A program made the position numbers and the translations under genes. Below, one piece after another: positions 8,301 to 14,478 of a stretch of 32,603 nucleotides of DNA. Numbering within the stretch: position 1 is the first letter of the stretch; each line of letters starts with the position of its first letter. Source of the stretch: JAZRUF01 sp045636205 (GTDB lineage: Bacteria > Bacillota > Clostridia > Oscillospirales > JAAYXM01); contig JAZTXE010000075.1 of assembly GCA_045636205.1 (NCBI GenBank), forward strand, positions 1 to 32,603, read 5' to 3'. Under the pieces are notes generated by a model. It had not been told where the DNA came from, did not search any database, and saw only the letters and a program-made list of their open reading frames with translations.

Positions 8301-8335
8301 AAAAACAAACGGACCTTTATGGTCCGTTTGTTTTT
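8301..8335. terminator. Bidirectional terminator between the glycosidase and CDF genes
   Basis: AAAAACAAACGGACC and GGTCCGTTTGTTTTT form a perfect 15-bp stem with a TTTAT loop. A and T tracts at the base let it terminate both converging transcripts. Confidence 0.88.
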
Positions 8336-8341
8336 GTCAGT

Positions 8342-9229
8342 TTAGTGGTGATGGTTGTGGGGACATTTATATGTTATGTCCGTATTGCAGCTCTCTTGCC
8401 CGCATTGTTCACCCGAGTGCTCGGTTTCTATCGTCACATGTGAGATGCCCAGCTCGTGCATTTTTTCGCGAACGTATTTTTTGACCGTCTGATATTCGCA
8501 ATCGGTTACGATATGCATGGTTGCATAATTTTTATAGCCATCCATACTCCAGACATGCACGTGGTGAACGTCTAAAATACCGTCAATGTTTAGGATATGC
8601 TTTTTAAGCTCGGCGATATTGATTCCGTGAGGCGTTTTTTCAAGAAAAACATTTAGGGCTGTTTTAAAATTTTTAATGGCGTTTATTAAAATAAATACGG
8701 CTACGCCGATGGACATCAGCGGGTCGATTATTGCAAGATTTGTAAAACGCATGATTAAAGCGCCGACGAGTACCACGCACCAACCCAAAACGTCTTCGAG
8801 CATGTGGAGATTTATCGCACGCTGGTTTATTGAATTTCCGCCGTGCGTGAAATATGCCGCGACAAAATTTACGAAAAAGCTGATGACGGCAACAAGTATC
8901 ATTCCGTCATAGTTTATTTGGGTTGGATTAATGAGCTTATCAATTGCATTATAAATCACAACAAGAGAACCAAAAAGGAGAATGATGGTACTTACAGCGC
9001 CTCCGATTACCGAGTATCGCACATATCCGTAAGTAAAGTTTTCATCCGGTTTTTTCTCGCTTTTTCTTTCAAGGATATATGCAAGACCTATACTCGCGGC
9101 ATCGCCCATATCGTGAATTGCGTCGGACACAATAGCCACGCTGCCGGTAATTATCCCACCGAGAAATTCGAAGATGGAAAAGATAAGGTTTAAAAGAAAT
9201 ACAATTAAGATTTTGCTTTGAGTTTTCAT
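8342..9229 (-). CDS. Cation diffusion facilitator (CDF) metal exporter, CzcD/ZitB-like
   Basis: The 295-residue inner-membrane protein has about six hydrophobic segments. GSVAIVSDAIHDMGDA in TM2 gives the HxxxD metal site, and HMLEDVLGW in TM5 gives the partner HxxxD. FLEKTPHGI leads to a cytoplasmic ferredoxin-like C-terminal domain with DVHHVHVWSMDGYKNYA, as in Zn2+/Cd2+-type CDFs. The tail is metal-ligand-rich: GEQCGQESC, a further Cys, and a final HNHHH. These proteins export Zn2+ or related divalent ions by proton antiport; the His/Cys tail supports Zn2+ or Cd2+. It is divergent from a TetR gene whose operator-like repeats lie between them, so TetR control is likely. Confidence 0.93.
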   Translation of the reverse strand: MKTQSKILIVFLLNLIFSIFEFLGGIITGSVAIVSDAIHDMGDAASIGLAYILERKSEKKPDENFTYGYVRYSVIGGAVSTIILLFGSLVVIYNAIDKLINPTQINYDGMILVAVISFFVNFVAAYFTHGGNSINQRAINLHMLEDVLGWCVVLVGALIMRFTNLAIIDPLMSIGVAVFILINAIKNFKTALNVFLEKTPHGINIAELKKHILNIDGILDVHHVHVWSMDGYKNYATMHIVTDCEYQTVKKYVREKMHELGISHVTIETEHSGEQCGQESCNTDITYKCPHNHHH

Positions 9230-9246
9230 ATAGACACCCCTGACTG

Positions 9247-9276
9247 TTGACTTTTTGAAGTAATTTAATGTACAAT
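9247..9276 (+). promoter_or_regulatory. Promoter of the tetR gene
   Basis: TTGACT (9247-9252) and TACAAT (9271-9276) have an 18-nt spacing, in the CDF/tetR divergent region. I could not find an equally good promoter for the CDF gene on the other strand. Confidence 0.65.
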
Positions 9277-9288
9277 ATATTTATTACT

Positions 9289-9371
9289 GAACATATTGTT
9301 CTATAATATCTTAAGCGAAAGGGCCACTAAAATTCAATATATGATTTTTAGTGTGTGTTCGCTACCGAACA
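9289..9371. promoter_or_regulatory. Candidate TetR operators: two GAACA/TGTTC inverted repeats
   Basis: GAACA-tat-TGTTC lies at 9289-9301, just downstream of the tetR -10 element, and TGTTC-gctacc-GAACA lies at 9356-9371, before the tetR ribosome site. The half-sites are identical, but orientation and spacing differ. Position and symmetry suggest autoregulation and control of the divergent CDF gene; binding is inferred. Confidence 0.5.
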
Positions 9372-9399
9372 TTTCGAGGAATTTGTACGGAGGCTATTT

Positions 9400-9960
9400 A
9401 TGGACAGACGGCAGAGAAAAACCAGAGAGGCTATATTTGACGCATTTACCCAGCTTTTGTCTGAAAAGAATTACGCTCAGATAACCGTTGGGGAAATAAT
9501 AGAGCGCGCAGATGTAGGAAGAGCCACGTTTTATGCGCATTTTGAGACTAAGGATTATCTTTTGAAAAGCATTTGTGAAGAGCTGTTTTGCCATATATTT
9601 GATTCGCTTGACGAAAACAAGCATGGACATAAGCATATATTTGACTGTACTTTGACTGACTCAGTGTTTTTACATTTGTTTAAGCATTTAAAAAATAACG
9701 ATAACAATATTTTTAAATTACTCTCATGCAGGAACAATGAAATTTTTTTAAATTATTTTAAGGCAGGGCTTGTAAGATTGATTGAAAAGCAAGAGGATGT
9801 TTTTGCGTCGCCTCTTGCGGAAAAGCTTCCCAAAAGCTTTTGGACAAATCACGTCGCATCAACCTTTGTTGAGACTGTAAAATGGTGGATAGAGACCAAG
9901 TGCACGCAATCACCCGAAGAGATAACTGAGTATTTTTTACGGCTTATTCATTTAGCATAA
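9400..9960 (+). CDS. TetR/AcrR family transcriptional regulator
   Basis: I start the protein at ATG 9400 because GGAGG lies 6 nt upstream; the longer frame from GTG 9355 has no ribosome site. This gives 186 residues. RRQRKTREAIFDAF, the helix-turn-helix around ITVGEIIERADVGRATFYAHF and KDYLLKSICEELF form the classical TetR DNA-binding domain. The C-terminal ligand domain is not recognisable. The divergent neighbour is a CDF metal exporter, so a metal or a toxic cation is one candidate signal, but TetR ligands are usually organic and the true ligand is unknown. No terminator hairpin is obvious before the next promoter at 9990. Confidence 0.88.
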   Translation: MDRRQRKTREAIFDAFTQLLSEKNYAQITVGEIIERADVGRATFYAHFETKDYLLKSICEELFCHIFDSLDENKHGHKHIFDCTLTDSVFLHLFKHLKNNDNNIFKLLSCRNNEIFLNYFKAGLVRLIEKQEDVFASPLAEKLPKSFWTNHVASTFVETVKWWIETKCTQSPEEITEYFLRLIHLA

Positions 9961-9989
9961 CTAAAATTAGTTATCATTGAAAAAAATTC

Positions 9990-10018
9990 TTGATTTTTCC
10001 TTTTGGCTAATGTATAAT
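9990..10018 (+). promoter_or_regulatory. Promoter of the Mn2+ riboswitch/exchanger unit
   Basis: TTGATT (9990-9995) and a perfect TATAAT (10013-10018) are exactly 17 nt apart, which places transcription start at about 10025, right at the 5' edge of the aptamer. Confidence 0.82.
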
Positions 10019-10024
10019 ACAAAA

Positions 10025-10125
10025 GACAAAGGGAGTAGTCGGCACGGATTTTACGTGTTTACATTGCCGTCAGTACGATTTTTGAAAAACAAAATCCGGC
10101 TTTGTGAGTAAGTGACGAGACTTTG
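10025..10125 (+). ncRNA. yybP-ykoY (Mn2+-sensing) riboswitch aptamer
   Basis: The leader has the hallmarks of the yybP-ykoY motif: AAAGGGAGTAG at the 5' end, GCCGTCAGT, CCGGCTTTGTGAG, and GACGAGACTTTGC at the 3' end. Visible helices are P1 CAAAG (10027-10031) with CTTTG (10121-10125), CGGCA (10040-10044) with TGCCG (10065-10069), and GATTTT (10077-10082) with AAAATC (10091-10096). Known members bind Mn2+ through two docked loops and usually turn on Mn2+ export genes. Here the aptamer sits between a sigma-A promoter and an exchanger gene, with a terminator whose 5' arm overlaps the P1 3' strand, so metal binding is expected to turn expression on. Confidence 0.92.
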
Positions 10126-10160
10126 CTGTAAATTACTGCAGCGAAGGTCTCGCTTTTTTT
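10116..10160 (+). terminator. Riboswitch-controlled intrinsic terminator (expression platform)
   Basis: CGAGAC...GCTG (10116-10128) pairs with CAGC...GTCTCG (10139-10152), followed by a C and seven Ts. The 5' arm includes the conserved GAGAC and the P1 3' strand, so aptamer and terminator cannot form together. The mRNA then runs 40 nt to the ATG with AAAGGAGAG. Confidence 0.9.
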
Positions 10161-10199
10161 ATGCGAAAATCGCTGTGAAAAAACAAAGGAGAGAAGATT

Positions 10200-11141
10200 A
10201 TGGAAACGGTAATCGCAATTTTATCTTTGGTAGTAGGCTTTGTGTTCCTTGTAAAAGGTGCGGATTGGTTTGTTGACGGTGCAGCGGGTATAGCCGCGCG
10301 CTTTGGAATTCCGCAACTGGTAATAGGTCTTACGATTGTCGCAATGGGAACCAGTGCACCCGAAGCCGCGGTCAGCATATCCGCAGCACTCAAGGGAAGC
10401 GCGGATATAACGGTAGGGAATATCCTTGGCAGTAATATCCTCAATATTCTGATAATTTTAGGTCTTTCCGCGGTTATCACACCGCTTGCGGTTGCAAAAT
10501 CTACGGTTAAAATTGAAATCCCATTTATGATTGGCGTAACCGTGCTTCTTCTGGTACAGGGATTTTCACAAAGCTTGGGTTGGCTTGATGGAGTTATTTT
10601 GTGGGTTGCATTTATAGCATATCTTACATATCTGTTCATATATACCAAGAAAAATCCCGAACAGACGGAGGATGGTGAGTTGGATAATAAGCCGCGCAAG
10701 GTATGGCAACTTTTACTGCTTACGGTAATTGGTCTGGCGCTTATTATAGCAGGAAGCAACTTCGCGGTTGACGGTGCGACTGCTATTGCGCATATTTTGG
10801 GTCTTAGCGAGAGATTTATAGGTCTTACGATTGTCGCTCTCGGAACGTCACTTCCCGAGCTATTCACGTCGGTTTCTGCGGCGCGTAAGGGCAATGCGGA
10901 TATTGCGATAGGAAATATTGTTGGAAGCAATATCTTCAATATTTTATTCGTTGTCGGTACGTCTGCTCTTATTATTCCGGTGCCGTTTGCGGCAGGCTTT
11001 ATATTTGATACAGCAGCGGTTATTTTTGCATCCGCACTTCTTCTCGTATGCTGCCTGAGAAATTATAAACTCAATCGCTTCAGTGGAGTGCTCATGCTTG
11101 CATGCTACGCGGCATATTTTGCATACATCAGCATAAGATAG
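10200..11141 (+). CDS. CaCA-family cation exchanger (YrbG-like), probably Mn2+-responsive
   Basis: The 313-residue membrane protein has about ten hydrophobic helices and two alpha repeats. Repeat 1 is MGTSAPEAAVSISAALKG followed by GNILGSNILNIL. Repeat 2 is LGTSLPELFTSVSAARKG followed by GNIVGSNIFNILFVVG. The paired Pro-Glu and Gly-Asn-x-x-Gly-Ser-Asn elements are the ion-binding signature of Na+/Ca2+-type (CaCA) exchangers. Length and topology fit the bacterial YrbG/MaX group. The gene follows a yybP-ykoY riboswitch with its own promoter, which suggests that Mn2+ (or Ca2+/Mn2+) export is its real job. That is inference from regulation, since the sequence alone would normally be annotated as a calcium/sodium antiporter. 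Confidence 0.93.
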   Translation: METVIAILSLVVGFVFLVKGADWFVDGAAGIAARFGIPQLVIGLTIVAMGTSAPEAAVSISAALKGSADITVGNILGSNILNILIILGLSAVITPLAVAKSTVKIEIPFMIGVTVLLLVQGFSQSLGWLDGVILWVAFIAYLTYLFIYTKKNPEQTEDGELDNKPRKVWQLLLLTVIGLALIIAGSNFAVDGATAIAHILGLSERFIGLTIVALGTSLPELFTSVSAARKGNADIAIGNIVGSNIFNILFVVGTSALIIPVPFAAGFIFDTAAVIFASALLLVCCLRNYKLNRFSGVLMLACYAAYFAYISIR

Positions 11142-11172
11142 CGTAATTTGACATAATATTTAAATATAACTA

Positions 11173-11202
11173 TTGCAATTACATACTCAAAACTGGTATA
11201 AT
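11173..11202 (+). promoter_or_regulatory. Promoter of the first degV gene
   Basis: TTGCAA (11173-11178) and a perfect TATAAT (11197-11202) are 18 nt apart, giving a leader of about 45 nt before the ATG at 11254. An upstream TTGACA at 11148 lacks a good partner -10. Confidence 0.7.
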
Positions 11203-11253
11203 TCTTTCATGGTATGTGTATAATAATTTGTTTAGTAAATGGGAGGCACGTAT

Positions 11254-12099
11254 ATGAAAGTAAAAATTATATCAGACAGTACCTGCGACCTTTCATATGA
11301 GCTTATAAAAAAATACGATATTGAAATTCTTCCGCTTGTGGTCTCACTCGGTGAGCGCAGCGGAAGAGACGGTGTGGACATAACGCCAGAAGATATTTAT
11401 TCCCATGTTTCCGAGACGGGAGAACTTCCCAAGACCAGTGCAATAAACGTGTCGGATTATGAGGAGACATTCCGCTCATGGACGGATAAGGGGTACAGCG
11501 TGGTCCACTTTAACATAAGCAGTGGATTTTCCTGCACGCATCAGAATGCGCGTATTGCCGCAGAGGATATGGACAATGTATATGTTGTTGACTCTAAAAA
11601 CTTATCTACAGGTCAGGGACTTGTAGTCCTGCACGGTGCGGAAATGGCGCAGCAGGGGGCAAGTGCTGAGGAGATATACAATGCATGTACTGCGCTTACC
11701 GAAAAGGTCGAGGCGAGCTTTGTAATAGATAAGCTTGATTATCTGCACAAGGGAGGGCGCTGCTCAACTGTCGCGGCGCTGGGGGCAAATTTATTAAAGC
11801 TTAAGCCGTGTATTGAGGTGCGTGACGGCGGAATGGAAGTCGGCAAAAAGTACCGCGGGAAAATCGGTTCGGTCATGCTTGAGTACGTGACTGAGCGTTT
11901 GAGCGGGCGCGATGATATTTGCCTTAACAGAATATTTTTAACGCATACAAAGTGTGACGATGCGGATATTGAGGCAGTGCGCAATAAAATAATCGAGCTG
12001 CAGCCTGGGTTTAAAGAGATTTTGGAAACTACCGCGGGCTCAACTATTACCACGCATTGCGGTCCGGGAACAATGGGAATTTTGTTTGTGCGTAAATAA
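11254..12099 (+). CDS. DegV family protein (fatty-acid-binding, FakB-like), copy 1
   Basis: I use ATG 11254 (281 residues) because GGGAGG is 7 nt upstream; the in-frame ATG at 11239 overlaps that ribosome site. The start, KVKIISDSTCDLS, is the family signature. TSAIN near residue 60 corresponds to the TSQ/TSxxx fatty-acid carboxylate loop. Later come NISSGFSCTHQNARIAAED, DSKNLSTGQG, DKLDYLHKGGRCS and the C-terminal THCGPGTMGI. In characterised systems DegV/FakB proteins hold a fatty acid while FakA phosphorylates it. No fakA is in view. It is monocistronic, with its own promoter and terminator. A second, divergent copy lies at 23509-24354. Confidence 0.93.
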   Translation: MKVKIISDSTCDLSYELIKKYDIEILPLVVSLGERSGRDGVDITPEDIYSHVSETGELPKTSAINVSDYEETFRSWTDKGYSVVHFNISSGFSCTHQNARIAAEDMDNVYVVDSKNLSTGQGLVVLHGAEMAQQGASAEEIYNACTALTEKVEASFVIDKLDYLHKGGRCSTVAALGANLLKLKPCIEVRDGGMEVGKKYRGKIGSVMLEYVTERLSGRDDICLNRIFLTHTKCDDADIEAVRNKIIELQPGFKEILETTAGSTITTHCGPGTMGILFVRK

Positions 12100-12106
12100 A
12101 AAACAT

Positions 12107-12139
12107 AATCCGCCTCGGGTAATTTCCGAGGCGGATTTT
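12107..12139. terminator. Bidirectional terminator between degV and the HAD phosphatase
   Basis: AATCCGCCTCGG and CCGAGGCGGATT form a perfect 12-bp stem with a 7-nt loop. T-rich and A-rich flanks allow termination in both directions. Confidence 0.88.
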
Positions 12140-12802
12140 CTATAGCATTTCGGAGTAACTGCGGATATAATAATCCGCGGTTTCTTTTATTCTTGCCTGC
12201 ATTTTTTCAGAGTGTTTGTCATATATCCCGACGGTGCAGAATCCGCCGGATTTCGCACCCTGTATTGCATCGTACAAATCTTCAAAAACCGTGCATTCTT
12301 CCGGATTGAGCCCAAGCTTTTCTGCTGCGCATAAATAAATATCCGGGAAGTTCTTGCCGCGCGATACCTCATTTAGCGTAGTGAAATTTTCAAATAACTC
12401 GTATATGCCGCAGCGCTTGAGTGCCGGGGTGAATTTCTCGCTTTCTCCGCCGGTGGCAACCGCAAGTCGCACACCTTGTTTTTTGAGCTTTAACAAAAAC
12501 TCTTTGGCATACGGCTTGAGACACACATCATTTGCGTAAGCGTCAAGCGACATGGCTTGCCATTCTGCGATAATTTCTTCGGCAGATTCTTTTAGTGAAA
12601 ACCGCTCTATCGTATATTGCGCGGTTGCTCTTATACTCAAATGCCCTATAGCGTTACTGTAATCAGGTGGAAGCTCAATTTTACGCGACGCGAAAAACTG
12701 CTCGTCTACGCGCTGCCAAATGCCTAATGAGTCAAGTAGCGTGCCGTCTAAATCAAAAATTATTCCCTTTGCTTTATTTTGCGGAAGTTTAATTTTCTCC
12801 AC
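12140..12802 (-). CDS. HAD-superfamily phosphatase, beta-phosphoglucomutase-like subclass
   Basis: The 220-residue protein starts at GTG with AAAGGA 11 nt upstream. IIFDLDGTLLDSLGIW (residues of about 14-29) is HAD motif I with nucleophile and acid Asp residues. RLAVATGGESEK holds motif II, and KLGLNPEECTVFEDLYDAIQGAKSGG combines the motif III/IV region (FED). The helical cap between residues of about 30 and 95 fits the PGMB/phosphatase subclass. It probably hydrolyses a small phosphorylated metabolite. The hexose-phosphate mutase function is not assured because the cap specificity residues cannot be judged here. Its promoter (12839-12868) abuts the spo0A stop codon. Confidence 0.87.
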   Translation of the reverse strand: MEKIKLPQNKAKGIIFDLDGTLLDSLGIWQRVDEQFFASRKIELPPDYSNAIGHLSIRATAQYTIERFSLKESAEEIIAEWQAMSLDAYANDVCLKPYAKEFLLKLKKQGVRLAVATGGESEKFTPALKRCGIYELFENFTTLNEVSRGKNFPDIYLCAAEKLGLNPEECTVFEDLYDAIQGAKSGGFCTVGIYDKHSEKMQARIKETADYYIRSYSEML

Positions 12803-12838
12803 GTTAAAATACGTCCTTTGTAATTTTATTGCATTACA

Positions 12839-12868
12839 ATTTTAACGTATATTGCAAAGATTTGTCAA
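12839..12868 (-). promoter_or_regulatory. Promoter of the HAD gene, with an inverted repeat reaching the start codon
   Basis: Minus-strand TTGACA (12863-12868) and TAAAAT (12839-12844) are 18 nt apart. An inverted repeat ACGTTAAAAT / ATTTTAACGT has arms at 12801-12810 (over the GTG start) and 12839-12848 (over the -10). Confidence 0.65.
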
Positions 12869-13651
12869 TCAGCTTGCTTTATAATATTGCATTGCCAAGC
12901 GGTCAGCTATCATGGCAATGAATTCTGAGTTTGTTGGCTTGCCTTTGTTTTCGGATATAGTATATCCAAAATATTTGTTGAGTGTTTCTACATCGCCGCG
13001 GCTCCATGCGGTCTCTATAGCGTGGCGAATTGCGCGTTCTACACGTGAAGGAGTGGTGCCAAATTGCCGTGCAACACTCGGATACAGCCCCTTGGTAACC
13101 GCGTTTAGTATGTCCATATCATTTACCGATATGATTATCGCTTCGCGCAAGTAGTGATAACCTTTTATGTGTGCGGGAACACCTATCTCATGTATTATCC
13201 CAGTGACCTCTAACGCAAGCTTCTTCTGGTTTTCCTCGTTGGCTAGATCTATCGGGGCTGCAATAACGGTTTCCTTTGAGCGGAAGGTGTTTATTCTGTC
13301 AATCAGTGCATCGCAGGATATAGGCTTTGTAATAAAATAGGATATTCCCGCATCAAATGCCATACGCACTAAACTCTCGCTGCTGAAGGAGGAAAGGAGA
13401 AAAATTTGCGGCATAGGCTTTAATTTGAGCTCACGTACTTTCTCGCTCACGCCTATGCCGTCAAGACCCGGTAAGAAATTGCTTATTATTACAATATCCG
13501 GACTCAACTCCCCGATAAGGCGGACTGCATCTTCGCCGTCGCCGGTTTCCGCTATTACTTCCCATCCCTCGTGCAAATTCAACTGTTTTACAAGGTTCAT
13601 TCGCTGTTGCGCATTTTCTTCTGCAACTATGATTTTTACTTTCTTTTCCAT
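12869..13651 (-). CDS. spo0A: Spo0A, stage 0 sporulation master regulator, with a non-canonical receiver
   Basis: The 260-residue protein (ATG 13651; TTG 13663 is an alternative) aligns end to end with B. subtilis Spo0A. The C-terminal domain is canonical: HEIGVPAHIKGYHYLREAI, TTPSRVERAIRHAIETAWSRG and KPTNSEFIAMIADRL. The receiver (residues of about 3-122) keeps SYFITKP with the conserved Lys and a Ser at the switch Thr position (LLSSFS). However, the acidic pair at the start is Glu-Glu (VAEENAQQ), and the phosphoacceptor Asp is Ser57 (codon 13481-13483, AGC) in DIVIISNFLPGLDG. Asp to Ser needs two base changes, so a single sequencing error is unlikely. Phosphorelay activation in the usual way is therefore doubtful. 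Upstream lie two 0A-box-like sites and a short leader ORF. No spoIVB precedes it. Confidence 0.95.
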   Translation of the reverse strand: MEKKVKIIVAEENAQQRMNLVKQLNLHEGWEVIAETGDGEDAVRLIGELSPDIVIISNFLPGLDGIGVSEKVRELKLKPMPQIFLLSSFSSESLVRMAFDAGISYFITKPISCDALIDRINTFRSKETVIAAPIDLANEENQKKLALEVTGIIHEIGVPAHIKGYHYLREAIIISVNDMDILNAVTKGLYPSVARQFGTTPSRVERAIRHAIETAWSRGDVETLNKYFGYTISENKGKPTNSEFIAMIADRLAMQYYKAS

Positions 13652-13659
13652 TATAATTA

Positions 13660-13674
13660 TCAACCTTTCATCAT
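13660..13674 (-). CDS. Four-codon leader ORF before spo0A (MMKG), possibly translationally coupled
   Basis: The strongest ribosome site in the spo0A leader (GGAGG, 13683-13687) is placed 8 nt before ATG ATG AAA GGT TGA, not before spo0A. The TGA (13660-13662) overlaps a TTG at 13661-13663 that is in frame with spo0A, 12 nt before its ATG. Terminating ribosomes could re-initiate on spo0A. This may instead be a chance arrangement; conservation would decide. Confidence 0.35.
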   Translation of the reverse strand: MMKG

Positions 13675-13698
13675 TATTTTTTCCTCCGTCGTTTATAA

Positions 13699-13717
13699 TT
13701 TACCATAATTTGGTAAA
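13699..13717. promoter_or_regulatory. Inverted repeat in the spo0A upstream region
   Basis: TTTACCA-taatt-TGGTAAA is a perfect 7-bp inverted repeat about 50-65 nt upstream of the spo0A ATG. No clear sigma-A pair was found here, so it may be an operator or a leader hairpin near an atypical promoter. Confidence 0.4.
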
Positions 13718-13755
13718 ATGCGCAAGATGAAATTTGGAAAAAATTGGATAAAAGT

Positions 13756-13772
13756 TTCGACTCACTTCGACA
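13756..13772 (-). promoter_or_regulatory. Tandem 0A-box-like sites upstream of spo0A
   Basis: On the minus strand TGTCGAA (13766-13772) is a perfect core 0A box, and AGTCGAA (13756-13762) has one mismatch. They share orientation and are 10 bp apart, one helical turn, as expected for a Spo0A dimer. They lie 105-120 nt upstream of spo0A, suggesting autoregulation. Confidence 0.55.
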
Positions 13773-13783
13773 TTTTTTATAGC

Positions 13784-13819
13784 AAAAAAGAAAGACTGCT
13801 CTGTAAAAGAGCAGTCTTT
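13784..13819 (-). terminator. Intrinsic terminator of the uraA-upp operon
   Basis: AAAGACTGCTCT and AGAGCAGTCTTT form a perfect 12-bp stem with a 5-nt loop. In the minus-strand RNA it is followed by CTTTTTTG. It separates upp from spo0A. Confidence 0.9.
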
Positions 13820-13827
13820 TCAATGCT

Positions 13828-14457
13828 TTAGAGTGTTCCGAATAACCGGTCGCCGGCATCGCCCAAACCGGGGACGATGTATCCGTTTTCATTTAACTTT
13901 TCATCGAGAACTCCGCAGAAGATGTCTACATCCGGGTGTTCCTTTGAAAATGCTTCGACACCTTCGGGGGCTGCGAGTACGCACATGAGCTTAATTTTCT
14001 TTACACCGCGGCGCTTTAAGCAATCGATCGCTGCGATGGCACTTCCGCCGGTTGCGAGCATCGGGTCAGTTACTATTACCTGACGCTCTGCAATATCCGG
14101 CGGGAATTTACAGTAGTATTCCACGGGTTTGAGAGTATCATGGTCGCGGTAGAGGCCGATGTGACCGACCTTTGATGCGGGAATCAGGCTCATTAAAGAG
14201 TCCACCATTCCAAGCCCTGCGCGGAGTATCGGTACTATGGTGACCTGCTTATTTATTACGCTGCCTTTGGTTTTTACAAGCGGCGTTTCCACATCAACCT
14301 CGGTCAGGTTTAAATCGCGGGTTGCTTCATAACCTATGAGCAGGGCGATTTCACCGATTAAGTTGCGGAAGGTTTGGACATCCGTGTTCTTATCGCGCAG
14401 AATGGTAATTTTATGGCGGATAAGCGGATGGTCCATTACATGTAATTTAGAAGTCAT
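13828..14457 (-). CDS. upp: Uracil phosphoribosyltransferase
   Basis: The 209-residue enzyme makes UMP from uracil and PRPP in pyrimidine salvage. HPLIRHKITILRDKNTDVQTFR at the N-terminus, PILRAGLGMVDS, and VTDPMLATGGSA (PRPP-binding loop) are standard. GYIVPGLGDAGDRLFGT at the C-terminus is the uracil-binding signature. Length is normal. It lies 21 nt downstream of the uracil permease gene in one operon, so import and capture of uracil are co-expressed. A terminator follows directly. Confidence 0.97.
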   Translation of the reverse strand: MTSKLHVMDHPLIRHKITILRDKNTDVQTFRNLIGEIALLIGYEATRDLNLTEVDVETPLVKTKGSVINKQVTIVPILRAGLGMVDSLMSLIPASKVGHIGLYRDHDTLKPVEYYCKFPPDIAERQVIVTDPMLATGGSAIAAIDCLKRRGVKKIKLMCVLAAPEGVEAFSKEHPDVDIFCGVLDEKLNENGYIVPGLGDAGDRLFGTL

Positions 14458-14478
14458 AGCTCTTTAACCCTTTCCTAT

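Noticed and set aside
10133..10939. 268-residue open frame antisense to the exchanger gene
   Set aside because: Its composition (Ala, Ile, Ser, Arg, Pro-rich) is that of an antisense shadow, it has no domain, and it runs through the riboswitch terminator.
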